Assembly: GCA_036971615.1 (NCBI GenBank)
Contig: JAYKKR010000009.1
Coordinates: 310,001-374,000, forward strand
Direction of reading: 5' to 3'
Origin: Amyloporia xantha
Lineage: Eukaryota > Basidiomycota > Agaricomycetes > Polyporales > Adustoporiaceae
DNA: 64,000 nt
Part shown: in pieces, positions 11,962 through 24,016 of the stretch
Numbering within the stretch: position 1 is the stretch's first letter
Layout of the letters: every line of letters starts with the position of its first letter
Made by a program: the position numbers and the translations under genes
Notes under the pieces: generated by a model
Told to the model about the DNA's origin: nothing
Database searches by the model: none
The model's input: only the letters and a program-made list of their open reading frames with translations

Positions 11962-14900
11962 GTTAGCAGATTTCAGCGATATAAAGGCGAGTTCAATGAG
12001 GCGAGGATCCGTTGCTCATAGTCCATCTAGCCATTGCCGCGTACTTATAGTAGTGAATGGCGCTTCATGTCGGAAAAATCTCGGATGTGGCGAAATCGTA
12101 GGCAGGCCCGCCATCCATGACGAGCTCCCAATACCCGATGCGCAACCGTCATATGATCACCGGCCATCCGTTCCGTCACCCAAATTCCCAATCGGATGAT
12201 GATATGAATCTTGTCCTGTGTTCCACTTCGGACTTTTGGTCGCAACCTGGTGACTGGCTGTATCAGTCATGCATGATAATAGAATGAAGTTATTAAACGG
12301 ATAAATTATTGCTTTGTGATGAAGCCATTGTTCTAAAGCGCGAACACGATCGATTGAAGCGTAAGGGCCTTACTTTTTGGCGACATCACATTAGGGCAGA
12401 AATTTGGGTGACAGTACTCTGATCATCGAGACACGATGTCGATTGATACTGCCAGAGGAGAATCTTCGCTTCTTTGACAGAGAATACTTACCAGCCAGTG
12501 CATACTACCGATGCACCCGATCAAGGTTTAAGGATGCTTGGAGATCTTAAGAAGTACGATAATACTTTGTACAGGTCATCGGTAGACATTGGGCCAACTG
12601 CTGTCAGAGTTCGATCTGAGGGAATTATACTGGTAGACGCACCTTCATACACTTCCCAATGGATATTTAACCACTGGCAGGTCAGCCATACTAGAGACCT
12701 CTGAGCTATGTGATTGCCGCGTCTTCCTGTCTTATCACGTCTTCCTGCCTCCCTGCCTCCTGCTGGTAGGATCGGCAGTAAATTGTTCTTATGGGACACT
12801 GTTGAGTCAATTGGTTAGACAGATTGTGTTTGGTCTAGCTGTCTCAGCATGGTGCAATACTGGCATTGCGGTAGCATATCAAGACAAAGCTCCTCGTTGG
12901 ACAAACGTCTGGAGTCATCTGGGCCTGCTGCCACAGCGCTGGACGTCAGCACGCATGCAACAGACTTCTGCTGTGCACTGCGATCCGATACAAGACGAAT
13001 GGATGCTAGATATTGCCGCAAAACTGGTCGGCGACAACAGATTAGCAGAGTAGAATGCTGCTTCACCCGGAACATAATGAGACACCGACTTCAAAGGTTG
13101 GATCTCTGTATGGGTAGCAAAATATGCAGACTCACCACCTACTCTGAGACTTGGCACAGCAAAATGCAGTGGGCTGGCAAGTAGTATTGAACATCATCGG
13201 TGGACGAGTGCTACAGGAATCCGTTCCACCTTTCCGTTGAATGATAAACGCTGAGACTTGCTGAAGATACAAGCAGCCGGCGCCACACGGAGGTGATCAG
13301 ACACCTACCGACATCATCGAAATTACTATGATGCCCCCCACGTTCTTCAAGGATTCGTAATTGACATGGTCTGGAACAGTTGTAAACGAGAGAATTTTGA
13401 CATGAAACGACCTGACGTTGGCGCCCACTGCTGGGCTTACATGAGGCATTTCCATCCGTTACGACATCGCTGGCCCAAAATCCTCGAGGGCGCTAAAGAC
13501 AATCGGGACTTTGGGTGGACATTTCGACTGGAGTACAGAAAACGGGAATCTGGTATCTCCATTGAACCGAGCTTTTATTTTTGTTTGTGTTCGGGTTTCA
13601 AGGTGTCCATTGTGTAAGGAGCTTCGCTGTCATGTAAGCGAGCTTCCTATATGATATAATATCAGTCAGGAAGTGGACTTCCTGATCGCTTTATGAGCTG
13701 CAGACGTCGAAGCAAAATGCCGTACATACCTTCGTACGGATAATTACTATGAGTGGCTCGCGAGACATTACATGAGAAAGAACTCTGCGATGCATGCTGA
13801 TCCTCGCCTGAAATGAAAAGAATTTGTACATCGGAGATTGTCCCTCAATAAATCTACCCCCGCAGGTACCCTTGTCAGTCGTCACTAAGCGAGAAGGGGT
13901 AAGATGATATGCTGAAGACGCCTTCCTGTCCAACTCGTCGGTGGCATGATGCGAGCCTCGTGGGAAAGGGAGACGTCGCCCTCAACGAAAGAGCGATCAT
14001 TGCGGAAAGGAAGCCGTCGTTGAAGCATATATGCCTCAAAGGGACCTGATATGAACTGCATCAGCTTGCACAGGTGCGGCTGTATGCGATATCATGTGAG
14101 CTGTACCGAGCGATAGGCCAGACACAAATCGGCTTCTGAAGGGACATCATACGTAAATATAGTTTGGGAGGATGGTCTGTACGCAACAACGCTAGGCCGG
14201 TGAGCCGCCTGTACAGGACATGTCTGATTGGACTGCAGACAAGTCTGGAAGTCTCGTGGTGTGGCAAAAAAATCTAATAGTGATTAACTGATAACACTTC
14301 CTCAGGTAGGGCCAAATATGACGTACGGTTGTGAGAATGGCGCGTTGTGCCCCACCACTCATAAGAAGTACAAGAAGCGTCCGCAAAAGAGGAAGTTTTT
14401 ATCCGAGCATACAGACGCAATTCGGAGTAGTAATGCGCCAACCGTCCAGCTCCTAGGATGTTTACAACTGGGAGTGAGTACCACTCGTTCCGCATGATAT
14501 TGCTGCGCATAGTAGCAGTGTGGTAGTATCGACAATTCGAACTGATCAGCCCATCTAAGAAACACACACACGGTACGCAAGATCAATGATAGGCATCATG
14601 TATACGTATGAGAAACACCACCTTCCATAAGCGTTTTCAGACACAAACAAGGCTGTAGGGTCTTGCATTGTTCGGAAAGAACGGTAGGACAGTAGGCCGG
14701 ACTCTGCGTATCTGATGTAGTCACGCTCACCACCTAAGCGGGCCTTCTAGTGAGGTCTGGGGAGCGCACCCATGACCAATTGTGACAAACCCGCGTTCTG
14801 TGCTTGGTTAAGCCGAGTCCCCGCGCAAATAAAGTTCGGTGCTGGGAGCAATATTCAGCGCGCCCGGCGGCGCATATTTCCCCCCACCGGGATAGAGGGT

Positions 14901-17900
14901 AAAAGACGGACGTAAGCCGCAGGTAAGATCAGCCCTTCCGACTCCCCGAAATGGTCAGCACAGCGTTTTGGCGGAGATAGCTGTCGTTTGATTCGACGCA
15001 ATCTTTCGATGTTACGCGCTCACGTGATGATGATGTCCGGAAATTCAGCGCAGCGGTTTGCTCAGCTTCAGACCACAGTTGCGCGCAGTAAAGCCACACC
15101 TGACAACCGTCACACCGGTCAACCGAAGAAGAGAAGCATTCGTGTGACTTACAACAGGATGGCTCTCGGCTGGCGTGTATGCGATCTCGGATCCACAAGC
15201 CAGTAGTAGATCTCGAGTTAGGTGCAAGTTAGCTTATTCAAGCTAGACAACGTCAAAGTGATGGGCGTGTTACAGCAGCTGGCACCTTGAGAATGAGAGG
15301 ATTACATGGCCCTGGAGAATTGTTTGACGGTTTGACGGGTGAGAATCTCCGGTGGGCGTACCTGTCAGCATTGGAGACACGGTAGGCGGCCATGATTGCA
15401 TACGTGGTGACAAGAAGTCCGTATGAAGCCCTGGTACATGCGTTCGGCTGCTTTTTATACCGCAGAATGTGGCCATTGCTTCTTATAGGTCTCCTGTCAC
15501 AGGATGTTCGAGTCTGCTCCCTGGTTTGCTATTGAAGGCCTGGGGATGAAGTGTCAAACAACATAGGATATTTTAATCGAGCTGGTCGTACGTTGAGTAA
15601 CCAGGTGATTGCTGATACAACATGCCACCTCACCTCAAGCACGTTCACTGCTGAACAGTATGGCGGTTTGCGGGAGGCGAGATCCTCCGAAGTGGGCGTA
15701 ATTGGACATGATACCCGTGCTTAAAAATTAGAGGCTAGCCTGCGCCACCGGCCCAGCATCGAGTTCCCTCTGCACGTTGCGACGTTGGCGACGGGAGCGT
15801 CCCTTGTTCGGTTTAGCGGGCCAAGTTCAAGTTGTGCGGGAGCTGCTCAAATGGGGAAAAGACATCCCGTGGTGGAGACTGCCGGAATGGAAACAAATTT
15901 AGAGAAATAAGATAACTAAACAAGATACTTAGAGGGAGCGCCTCGGAGACTGAAATCGAGGCAAGGGACCAATCCGTGCCCACCTTTCTGGTTCTCCGAC
16001 AACCGAATCTTAAATCTAAAATCGAGATATGACATATTCACGATGAATCGTTTCCGCAGACAGCTTCCGAATCTGGATTTACCACTCGATGACGCGACCG
16101 AGTCCTCCCTCGCATGATTGATCTTCATTCAAGGTTTGTCCAGACGTTCTTCTCCTCACTAACGCACACCACCCGAGCGACGTTCTGCGAGGGATCCACG
16201 CACACGTACGGGTGCAGAAAACAAGGGTACAACTTGCGATTGCCACCGCTCGCGCCATGTCATTGATGCCAGCATTGACGTCTGAGCCTCTTGAATCAGT
16301 CCATTGTCTTACTGCTGCGTCCCACAGAGTGGCATGATGACGATTGCACTATCTTTATATTCTGCTTTCTGTTTATCAGCAGCGCTCTCCATTTTGACTA
16401 GAACTTGACCACATATCCGCGGGTGTCAGCACAAGCATGATCAGTGTCTTTCGGCACCCACGGCGACTTACCGACACTCGCGCACGTCTAAACAAGTTCT
16501 CGTAAGTATCGTCTCACATGCTGTATTTGTTACTCAGCTAAGCCACAAGGTATGAAGGGAATGGCAAGACAGCGGGTCAGCGTCCGTCCTACAGCCCGAC
16601 AACCGTACTACGAACGTGTATCCGATGTCTTGAAGCACAAGGTGGATGTCCGTCAACTGGGAGTGGAGCTCAATTGAGGTCGCATCATCAATCACGGCGT
16701 CCTGGCAGTGTCTGGCATATTTCGTGATGAGAAGTTGTGTGGCCTGTATTATCTCACGAACGCCCTCTGCGCGGGCCAACATCAAACGCTGACCGATTGC
16801 GGCGATAAGACCGATCGGTGCGATGCTCACCCCTCGCCATAGATCTGCACCTCTCGGGATTCAGCAAGAATTCGTAGTGTGGCAATATGTATCGCACGGC
16901 CCCCTACTCTCTTGAAACACACCGCAACCCACGCTGACCTCCAAGAGATCGTGCAGGGTAGCGTATCTTCCTCGTCTATTCCATCAGCGAAGTCATGCTC
17001 ACAGCCGCTGGGTTATCTGTATAGACAGATTAGGACGTGGGCATTCTGGTCGCTAGCTATCGAGTCCCAGGATCCAGGAAATGGTCGTCTAACCTTGGCA
17101 AGTCTGGGTCAGGGCAGACAGGTCTTCTTTCCGTGAAGTTTCCTTGTCAGGTGAACACCGTCTGAATAATGGTCCTTCGCCACTCTTCTTCGAAGCTCGC
17201 GGTGGTTTTACCACTTGACGTACTGGTGGTCCGAATGTTTGGAGCAAGGAACTTAGAACGGCGTGTGTCAGACCTTCCCAAATGGCTGACTGCCTTGCAG
17301 TTGTAGGATCGTGCGGTTTCGTTGCCCGTGGGTGGCGATCTATCGCGACCAGATCGAATGCCGACGTGAAACGTTTGGATGGTCATTGGATCTTATGCCC
17401 TCAGGAACCGGCGGCCATCTGCGGTCAGGCTCATCACGATTCAAGCGCTGATCGCATAAATATCTCTGCAAATGTGGCCGATCTAACCGGACGTTTCAGT
17501 CGCGTATCTTGAGAGAATGGCTCCGGGTGCGCCTCCCAGGAAATGTGTCGTGTTAGAAGGGTATGCTGTCCGTGCTAGCACCGAGGTGCGGAAAGGAAGG
17601 CAGCTGGGAGCGATGGACATGATGAGGGCGATTTGGCGGCTGATGAGTGGTGGCAGGTCAACGCCGCCGAACCGTAGATTCGCCGTGCCGCGATGTGGGA
17701 TTTACGTACGCAAGTGGATCTAGTATCGGGCAATAGAGATTCCCGGATGGCCGGTTCTTTAGATTGGTGATGGATCTCATCGAGACCGCCACACGCCCAT
17801 CTCGACTCTCCCGTGCGTTGTAAAATCACCCACGCCCTCTGCGCACTGATCCCTGCGAGCGGAGACGTTGAGGAGGGGCGGTCTGGATTCAGAAGACGCA

Positions 17901-18316
17901 GCTGCAGCATCCCTGAGCCCGCAGCGATGGGCGATGCAACGTCGATTGAGCGGAGCGGCCGAAGCGGACGAATCGGAGCCTGGTGGTTCAGATTGCCCGA
18001 TTTCCTGTCGGCGCATCAATTTCAAACTCCGCCCAGATTGTTTAGATCATCTGTCCCTGCGTCTCTTGTCCTTGTTTTCTTTTCACCTCTTGCCCCTCCG
18101 CGACACGCTCAGATCCAGTCTCGATTTCTCTCTTTTCCACTCTTTCGACCGTTGACGCATCTGTAGATACTCTTTCGCTATTCTTGCTTAGCAGTAGTTC
18201 TCCCTTCGCCTCGAGCGTCGCGGTAAGGCTCTGTGGTGGAATAAGTTCCGGACCGTCGTTCGCGTCGAGAGCAACGCCAGAGTACAACCCAACTTTTCAA
18301 CACGGTTGTGGCAGTT
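11962..18316. other. Gene-poor 6.3-kb stretch
   Basis: No frame gives a recognisable domain, no exon chain can be built, and I see no transposase or reverse transcriptase motifs. Two imperfect direct repeats of about 40 bp, both ending AGTGGGCGTA or GGTGGGCGTA, lie near 15329-15361 and 15661-15700. A perfect 9-bp hairpin sits at 13666-13685. The last ~300 bases belong to the leader of the GATA-factor gene. Small or lineage-specific genes cannot be excluded by eye. Confidence 0.5.
18040..18185 (+). promoter_or_regulatory. Pyrimidine-rich leader/core promoter of the GATA-factor gene
   Basis: This tract upstream of the start codon is strongly biased to C and T on the plus strand (runs such as TTGTTTTCTTTTCACCTCTT). 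CT-rich tracts just before or at transcription starts are common in filamentous fungi. The exact transcription start cannot be read from sequence, and the leader from here to 18316 contains upstream open frames. Confidence 0.4.
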
Positions 18317-20332
18317 ATGGCCTCCCCTCATCAGTATTCATATCCTCATCCGCCGCCCCCAGCCCCTCACCAACGTCTACCGTCCATCAAGGAGTTGCAT
18401 TTCGACAAGGTCAGTCCGCTCTTCAGAGGCTGTCAGTCGTCGTTGACCACTGTGGTCAGGTCGAACATGCACGCCCGGCTCGCCATGATCCGGCTCGTCA
18501 TGATTGGTCGCGTCCAAATCCGCCCAATTCAGGTCCACCATCACAACACTCGGCAAGCATGTCTGCACCCCACGAGAGCCCCAAGACGCAGTACCCTCCT
18601 ACGCCCACTCCACCAAAGGCAGGGGATGCGTATACAAGTAATAGCATGCCCGCGCCTCCGCAAACGGGGACAGGGGCCGCAGGGCCTAATGGGTCTGTTT
18701 CCGGCCCATCCCGCAACAACGTCTCTTCTCAAAATGCCTCGAAGCGTCCCCGTTCTGGGTCAGATGTCAGCGTGAGCGTCTCTCCTGGGCGCTCTCATGT
18801 AAGTCATTTCTTCTCCCGTGAGAGGCCTTCGGCACGATGTAGCTAATCGCCCATCGATCGGGCATGCTTGTTCCTGCCATGTAGGCTGCATACCCGCAAC
18901 AAACCACTTACGCGTCACAGCCTCCGCCACCCTCATTCCAGCATGGGCCTGTCCCCGTCGCTCCCTCGCATGAGCCTGTTCACCAGTCTGCTCCTTTCAC
19001 CCACCCACCGCCTGTATATGGCGCTTATCCGCCACCCCATATGCCTCGTCATTATCCTGTTCCTCCTATCCCTGCAGTTCATCATCAACATATGCCACCT
19101 AACTCATACCCACCTCCTGTTCCTCCGGATCACTGGCAGCACCAGCCTCCACCTCCTCAAGTGCAGCACCAATATGCTTCTTTCTCGAGAACCCCCACTA
19201 TCCTGCCGGCAAATGTCGATCCGCGAACCGGCATGCCGCCACCGGTGGAGGTGGATAAGGCAAACGTGCGTCAAAGTACGGTGACAGAGGTCGGCATGGT
19301 TTGTTGCTCGATTCATGGTTTACTGGAAGCTTATCTGTGCCTTTTAGATCTATCAGCATTGTCGTGCCCTGCAGCAATTCGCGCATCATTACGGTAATTA
19401 TTCCCACGATCTTCCAATGCGCATCTTTGACACGTCCGTTTGTAGCTCAATTGCAAGTCACTCAACCTAATGCGCAGCCGACGGCTAGCGAGCTCCAAGA
19501 AATGAACTGGCGTGCGAATACGGTTGTACGGCTAATAGAAGATTTGAGGCGGATGACGTTTTCGGAAGAGGATGCTCCGAGGGAAGGCGCCCCGTCGTCT
19601 CTCAGCGCACCTAATACCGCCGAAGAACACGCTCGCCCTCCAAAACGGCCATGGGAAGATGTATCAAGGGAGGATGGCGATGCTCCTCCTGCGACGAACA
19701 CGCCATATCCTGATGTAAGTGACGTATGCTGGTGTCAAATCATAGTCACTAATACCGACTTACAACTTCATTCCAGCAGGGGCAATCGCAGTACATCGAT
19801 GTTACCGACAAGTCCACCGCCGAGGCTGACATGGAAATCATCCGCAGCAAGCGTGCTACTAGTACTGGTGGCAGTGCCTCCTGGCCAACCAAAGAGCAAG
19901 TACAGGAAGCGGAGTGTGAGTGCAATCCGTTGTATATCAATTGTGTCGTGGTTCTTACCAACTCCACCAGCGTGCCACACCTCCTGGCAAGTGTCACTCA
20001 TGTAATATCCGAGAAACGCCAGAGTGGCGGCGTGGCCCTGATGGTGCGCGGACTCTTTGCAATGCATGCGGTTTACGTGAGTAGACGTACAAGCTTACTC
20101 TGGGGCGCCATCTGACTTGATCGCAGATTACGCTAAACTTATGCGGAAACGCGACAAGGGAGCTGATGGCAAGCCCACACCCATTGACTTGCAGACACTG
20201 CGTGCGTCGACGCAATCGGCCCGCGGCTCTGAACCGGAACAGCCGCAGATACCTTATCATCAGACCCCGACACAACATGCAGCACATGTTCAATACGAAC
20301 AGCAGAAGCAGCAACAGCAGCAACAGCAGCAG

Positions 20333-20367
<35 letters not shown>

Positions 20368-20701
20368 ACAACAACCGGCTCCGCCCATGCATCCAAACCA
20401 CCACCCTGGTGGTCCATCACCACACCCGCACCAGCACCCACACCCTCATCTGCATCAGCATCCCGGTCCCTATCAGCTCATTCCGGTTGGGGCTCCCCAC
20501 CCCACCAATAATGCACAGGCGCATCAAATGATGCCTCCGCCTCCTCCTCCTGCGTCTCACAGTGAGACGGGTGTCAATGTTCCACCTCCTCCTTGGATGA
20601 CTTCGTCTTCATCGTCAGGACGCTCAGGTTATTCATCTGACCATCAGTCGTATATGAGGGCGTCGCACCCTCCGTCGCATGCGCGTGCATCGCCTCCGTG
20701 A
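18317..20701 (+). CDS. GATA-type zinc-finger transcription factor
   Basis: A nuclear DNA-binding regulator of about 642 aa. Exons with matching phase: 18317-18409, 18460-18798, 18885-19265, 19348-19393, 19446-19714, 19780-19899 (or from 19777), 19971-20076 and 20127-20701. The single zinc finger (residues ~420-455) reads [18 protein letters not shown] then [21 protein letters not shown]2C-X18-CX2C with a basic tail, the 18-residue-loop class. The N-terminus begins [15 protein letters not shown] and is Pro/His/Gln-rich; a helical segment ([20 protein letters not shown]) precedes the finger. The C-terminus carries a polyglutamine run and His/Pro-rich tail. There is no PAS domain, so it is not a White Collar-2 type. 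The donor at 19900 (GTACAG) is weak; a stronger GTGAGT at 19916 gives the wrong phase. Regulatory target is unknown. Confidence 0.85.
20300..20374 (+). repeat. CAG/CAA trinucleotide tract (polyglutamine)
   Basis: About 25 codons alternating CAG and CAA, interrupted once by AAG, code for 24 Gln and one Lys in the last exon of the GATA factor. Mixing of CAG and CAA slows slippage, but the tract is a likely length polymorphism. Confidence 0.9.
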
Positions 20702-21146
20702 GGGGCGGAAAAGGGCCGTCAAAGGCATGTGATTATCGCGTGTAGCCCAGTCGCCAATTCGATCAACTCTTACATACCATCGCCTGGTTCCCCTTCGTTC
20801 ACGCTCGCAATCAGTCGGTTGTTGTGTTTATTTCACTAGTTCCCGCAGTGGTGTTCACCTTTGTGTCATCTTGTCCATTGTCTCATGTCTGCAGCTCTCG
20901 TAATTGTCGTATATTTGTATATTTGTTTAATTGATGTTTGATATGTGATGTCTCCGAGCTTGCATGAGCTCCCGTCCGTGATCTGAGCAACGATCTTATC
21001 TCGTTGCTGAAAAGTGGCTCGATGACAGGATCGACGATGATCGATCTATGGCATGAGGCGAGGAAGATTGATCCATGCGTTTACAGTGCTGCCTCCTGCC
21101 AGTCGATGCATGCACACGTCTATGCAACGTCTACTCAACGTCTATC
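20702..21146. other. Intergenic region between convergent genes
   Basis: This separates the 3' ends of the GATA factor (plus) and the dioxygenase (minus). It should hold both 3' UTRs. It contains T-rich stretches near 20900-20945 but no readable gene. Confidence 0.5.
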
Positions 21147-22837
21147 TTAATCATTGTATCCCCGTGCTTTCGACTGTCCGTTCTGCCCGTTCTGTGCAGT
21201 CACACCTTGTTGGGCCCACAATTCGACCTGCCTGTCCTTTGCAACCTTGCCCTGTCTCTCGTATGCCTCCACAGAGGTCGGCCTCTCACCATGAGGCGTC
21301 GCTCGCAGAGCATGTCTGGTATGTGGCCAGAAATCGAATGTCGCCGAATGGGTAACGACCTAACCAAACCAAGTTTGACGTGGGTCAGTGTCATCGGCGC
21401 AGCCACGCTGACGTGCTGTTGACTCACCCTGTTGTCCCAGAAGGCGATGGAGTTGGGCTCCCAATGGAAGCGCACTTGGTAGTCAGGGTTCTCGCTGATT
21501 GATGCACGAATATCAATATGCTAAATATGTGCGGACAACAGCATAGCGCTGCGGCGCGTACCTGATTTGACGGAACAGCAAGTCAAGGATCGCGTCACTC
21601 TCGACCTTCGGTATGCCGACGATGCGACGTGTGAACCCTGAAGACACATCACCTGTTAGGCGTTGTGGTGATGATGTAAATCGGATCTGATCTACCTGGG
21701 TTGACGTAGACGCTTTTCCACCCTGTCACCGGGTGGACTCTGACAACGGGGTGGATGGACTCGACGGGCTCCCGGCGCACCGTGTGGCCTGCTGCTCGGG
21801 AACCATCTGCTTGTGCGACAGCACTGTGCACGGCGGTGAGTCCTTCCAGATATTTCTGGAAGCCAGGGCTGAAGGACGAGTATAGAGCATAGCTGGGAGT
21901 GGGTCAGGCCACGTAAAATTAAAATTAGAAGCACTACATGGACTGACCCAGAGCTCCAGAGCGTGTCACCGCCGTAAGGGGGACCGGTTATCACCTTGAG
22001 CGAGGTAGTGCTGGGGGGCTGGAGTTCATAAGACACATCCGTGTGCCAAAGCTCCAACTTCGAGAACGCCGAAGGATCCGGGCGGCGGGCACCGTCATTG
22101 TAGACGACTATGGGAAAGAAGCGTTCAGTCGGAATGGTGTCAGAGCGGCCAGACTGATCTGACTGACCGTGAACTTCCTCGAGGCCAGGCTCCCTTGGTA
22201 CCGGAGTGGTAGCGTGTTTGTGAAGGGGACCAAAGTGACGAGCGAGGTCCAGCTGCTCGTGAATGTTGATTTCTTGGTCGCGGAAAACTGGGAGAAATTA
22301 ATTTAAATTTCATTATCATGACGTGCCATACTCACATACGACGCCCCTCTCAGCGACAAGGAGGGCGCTACATTTCTCATTAGCAATCGACGAGTCGTAA
22401 GAACACTGGCGATACACACAGTTCGTCCTTCTGCTTGTCCGACAATTTCCTGAGATCGATGCCTGTGATCTCGGTCCCGATTGCCGGTGTCAAATGTTGC
22501 ACCTTGGTAGCCGCGGCAAACAGGTTCTTCTTCTCTGGGTCGGCGAACAGGCCACGATCAGTGACAGCCTGTTCTTTGAGGGGCTCCCATTTCACATCTG
22601 GGAAGGAGGGCTGTGAAGGACAGCGGATCGTGATGATCGGTTAAGCATGATCTGCAATGTACTGTTATACCTAGAAGGGAATCAGCGCACCTTGTATTGG
22701 GCATACTGGTACGAGCTATCATCGTCATCTCCAGCCGATGGAGAGTAGAAAGGGTTGAAGACCTTCACCGCCTCCTTGAGAGCGGCGATGTCTGTACCGT
22801 TTGAGGTGACGCTATCGGCAGTTGCGACGGGAGCCAT
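21147..22837 (-). CDS. TauD/TfdA family Fe(II)/2-oxoglutarate dioxygenase
   Basis: A non-heme iron dioxygenase of the family that oxidises taurine or other sulfonates (Jlp1 in yeast), or aromatic ethers. It starts MAPVATADSV; exon 1 is 22691-22837. The conserved body includes AIGTEITGIDLRKLS, GVVFFRDQEI, and the iron-binding His-X-Asp in LELWHTDVSYE. VITGPPYGGDTLWSSG and SVYVNPGFTRRIVGIP follow. The distal iron ligand His is in WDNRVVTHSATFD, rebuilt across the last intron, and the 2-oxoglutarate Arg is probably in HTRHALRATPHGERP. The final exon ends AQQGVTAQNGQNG and a short basic tail. About seven introns of 50-80 nt interrupt it. All ligands are present, so it looks active. Substrate is inferred only from family. 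Confidence 0.88.
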
Positions 22838-24016
22838 TAGAAAGGACGACGTTGATGATATTCACTCCGCCACATAATCCAGCGTTTTATAGAAATGCTG
22901 ACCTCGTGGAGAATTCGACACTTTGCACCAGGCAGACGCGAATCGAAGAGGGTATGGCGACACGCTGCACGTGATCGAGAATACTCACACTGACGTCTGC
23001 GTTTTGCACAGCGCGCGAGTGTTATCGGAGCAGGTTGTCTTGCCTTTCCTTGGCTTTGCAAATTCTGTCCTTGCGGACTGTGCTGCGCGAGATCGTGTGC
23101 CTATGGTATGTGCCTGGTTCATTGCGTGATGGACGCCTCTTAAAACGCAACATTGCGCCAGATTTAATCCATGAAAGCCAGGGGCAGCAAGATTCGTAGA
23201 TTCCTTGCCCAGGCACTTGATAACATTTAGGACAACCAAGATAATTTTCCAGTAGATGATGCAAGAAGTTCCAGGAGGGGGGAAAGATTAGAGTTTGGCG
23301 TCCCGAGCAAGTCCCATAGTTTGTAGTGCAAAGCAAGCCGATCACTGGCGCTACAATTGTCATCGCACCCACGTCCTAAGATTCGACTGGACAGTCTAGG
23401 AAGCCCTCTCGAGTATTTCCGTCACCGACTGGCCGTTCGGCCCCGCCGTTTTGCCAGAGCTATCTTGTAATTCCGGGAATTCTAGATCGGCTGGATATCG
23501 AGCACTGCTGCCGGACATGAACATGAGTTAAGGCGTTAGTAGGTCATTGCAAGTACTGAGACTTGGCCAGTTAGAGTAAAGGGTGTTCGTTCCAATAGTG
23601 CAAAGTTCTCCGTGTACATACAGTATCTTCTCTATGTCAACTTTCCAAGACAACAGAGCAGCCAGCGGGATATTCGCTACTATATCAGTCGTTTGGATCG
23701 TAGAATCAATACGAACACGAGTCTATCGGATAACAGCACATTTGTTGGCGAGGTTGGTCATTCCGATGCTGAGCGCTGAGCGCTGAGCACTGTTGACCTG
23801 TCGGTTTACATAAATTCAAGCTTTTAAATTTCGCCACTTCGAAGTTGCCGATCAAATGTGGCATAGACGCTCACGTGGCATTTCCATATTAGGGCGTCGT
23901 TTGTGATCACGAGGCGTCGCCTGCAGCGTGAAGGAGGCCTGGGGCAGGCGGCTCTGCTCATTGCTACGACCGTGTCGTCCAAATCTCCATAAGTGTTCCT
24001 GCAGAGGTTGTCTAAT
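22838..24016. other. Divergent intergenic region
   Basis: This lies between the dioxygenase start (minus) and the Xrn1 start (plus), so both promoters should be here. No exon chain or known motif was found. The tandem GCTGAGCGCTGAGC near 23770-23785 is a short simple repeat. Confidence 0.5.

Noticed and set aside
13666..13685. Perfect 9-bp inverted repeat with 2-nt loop (TCAGGAAGT / ACTTCCTGA)
   Set aside because: Expected by chance in a window of this size, with no nearby gene end or conserved context.
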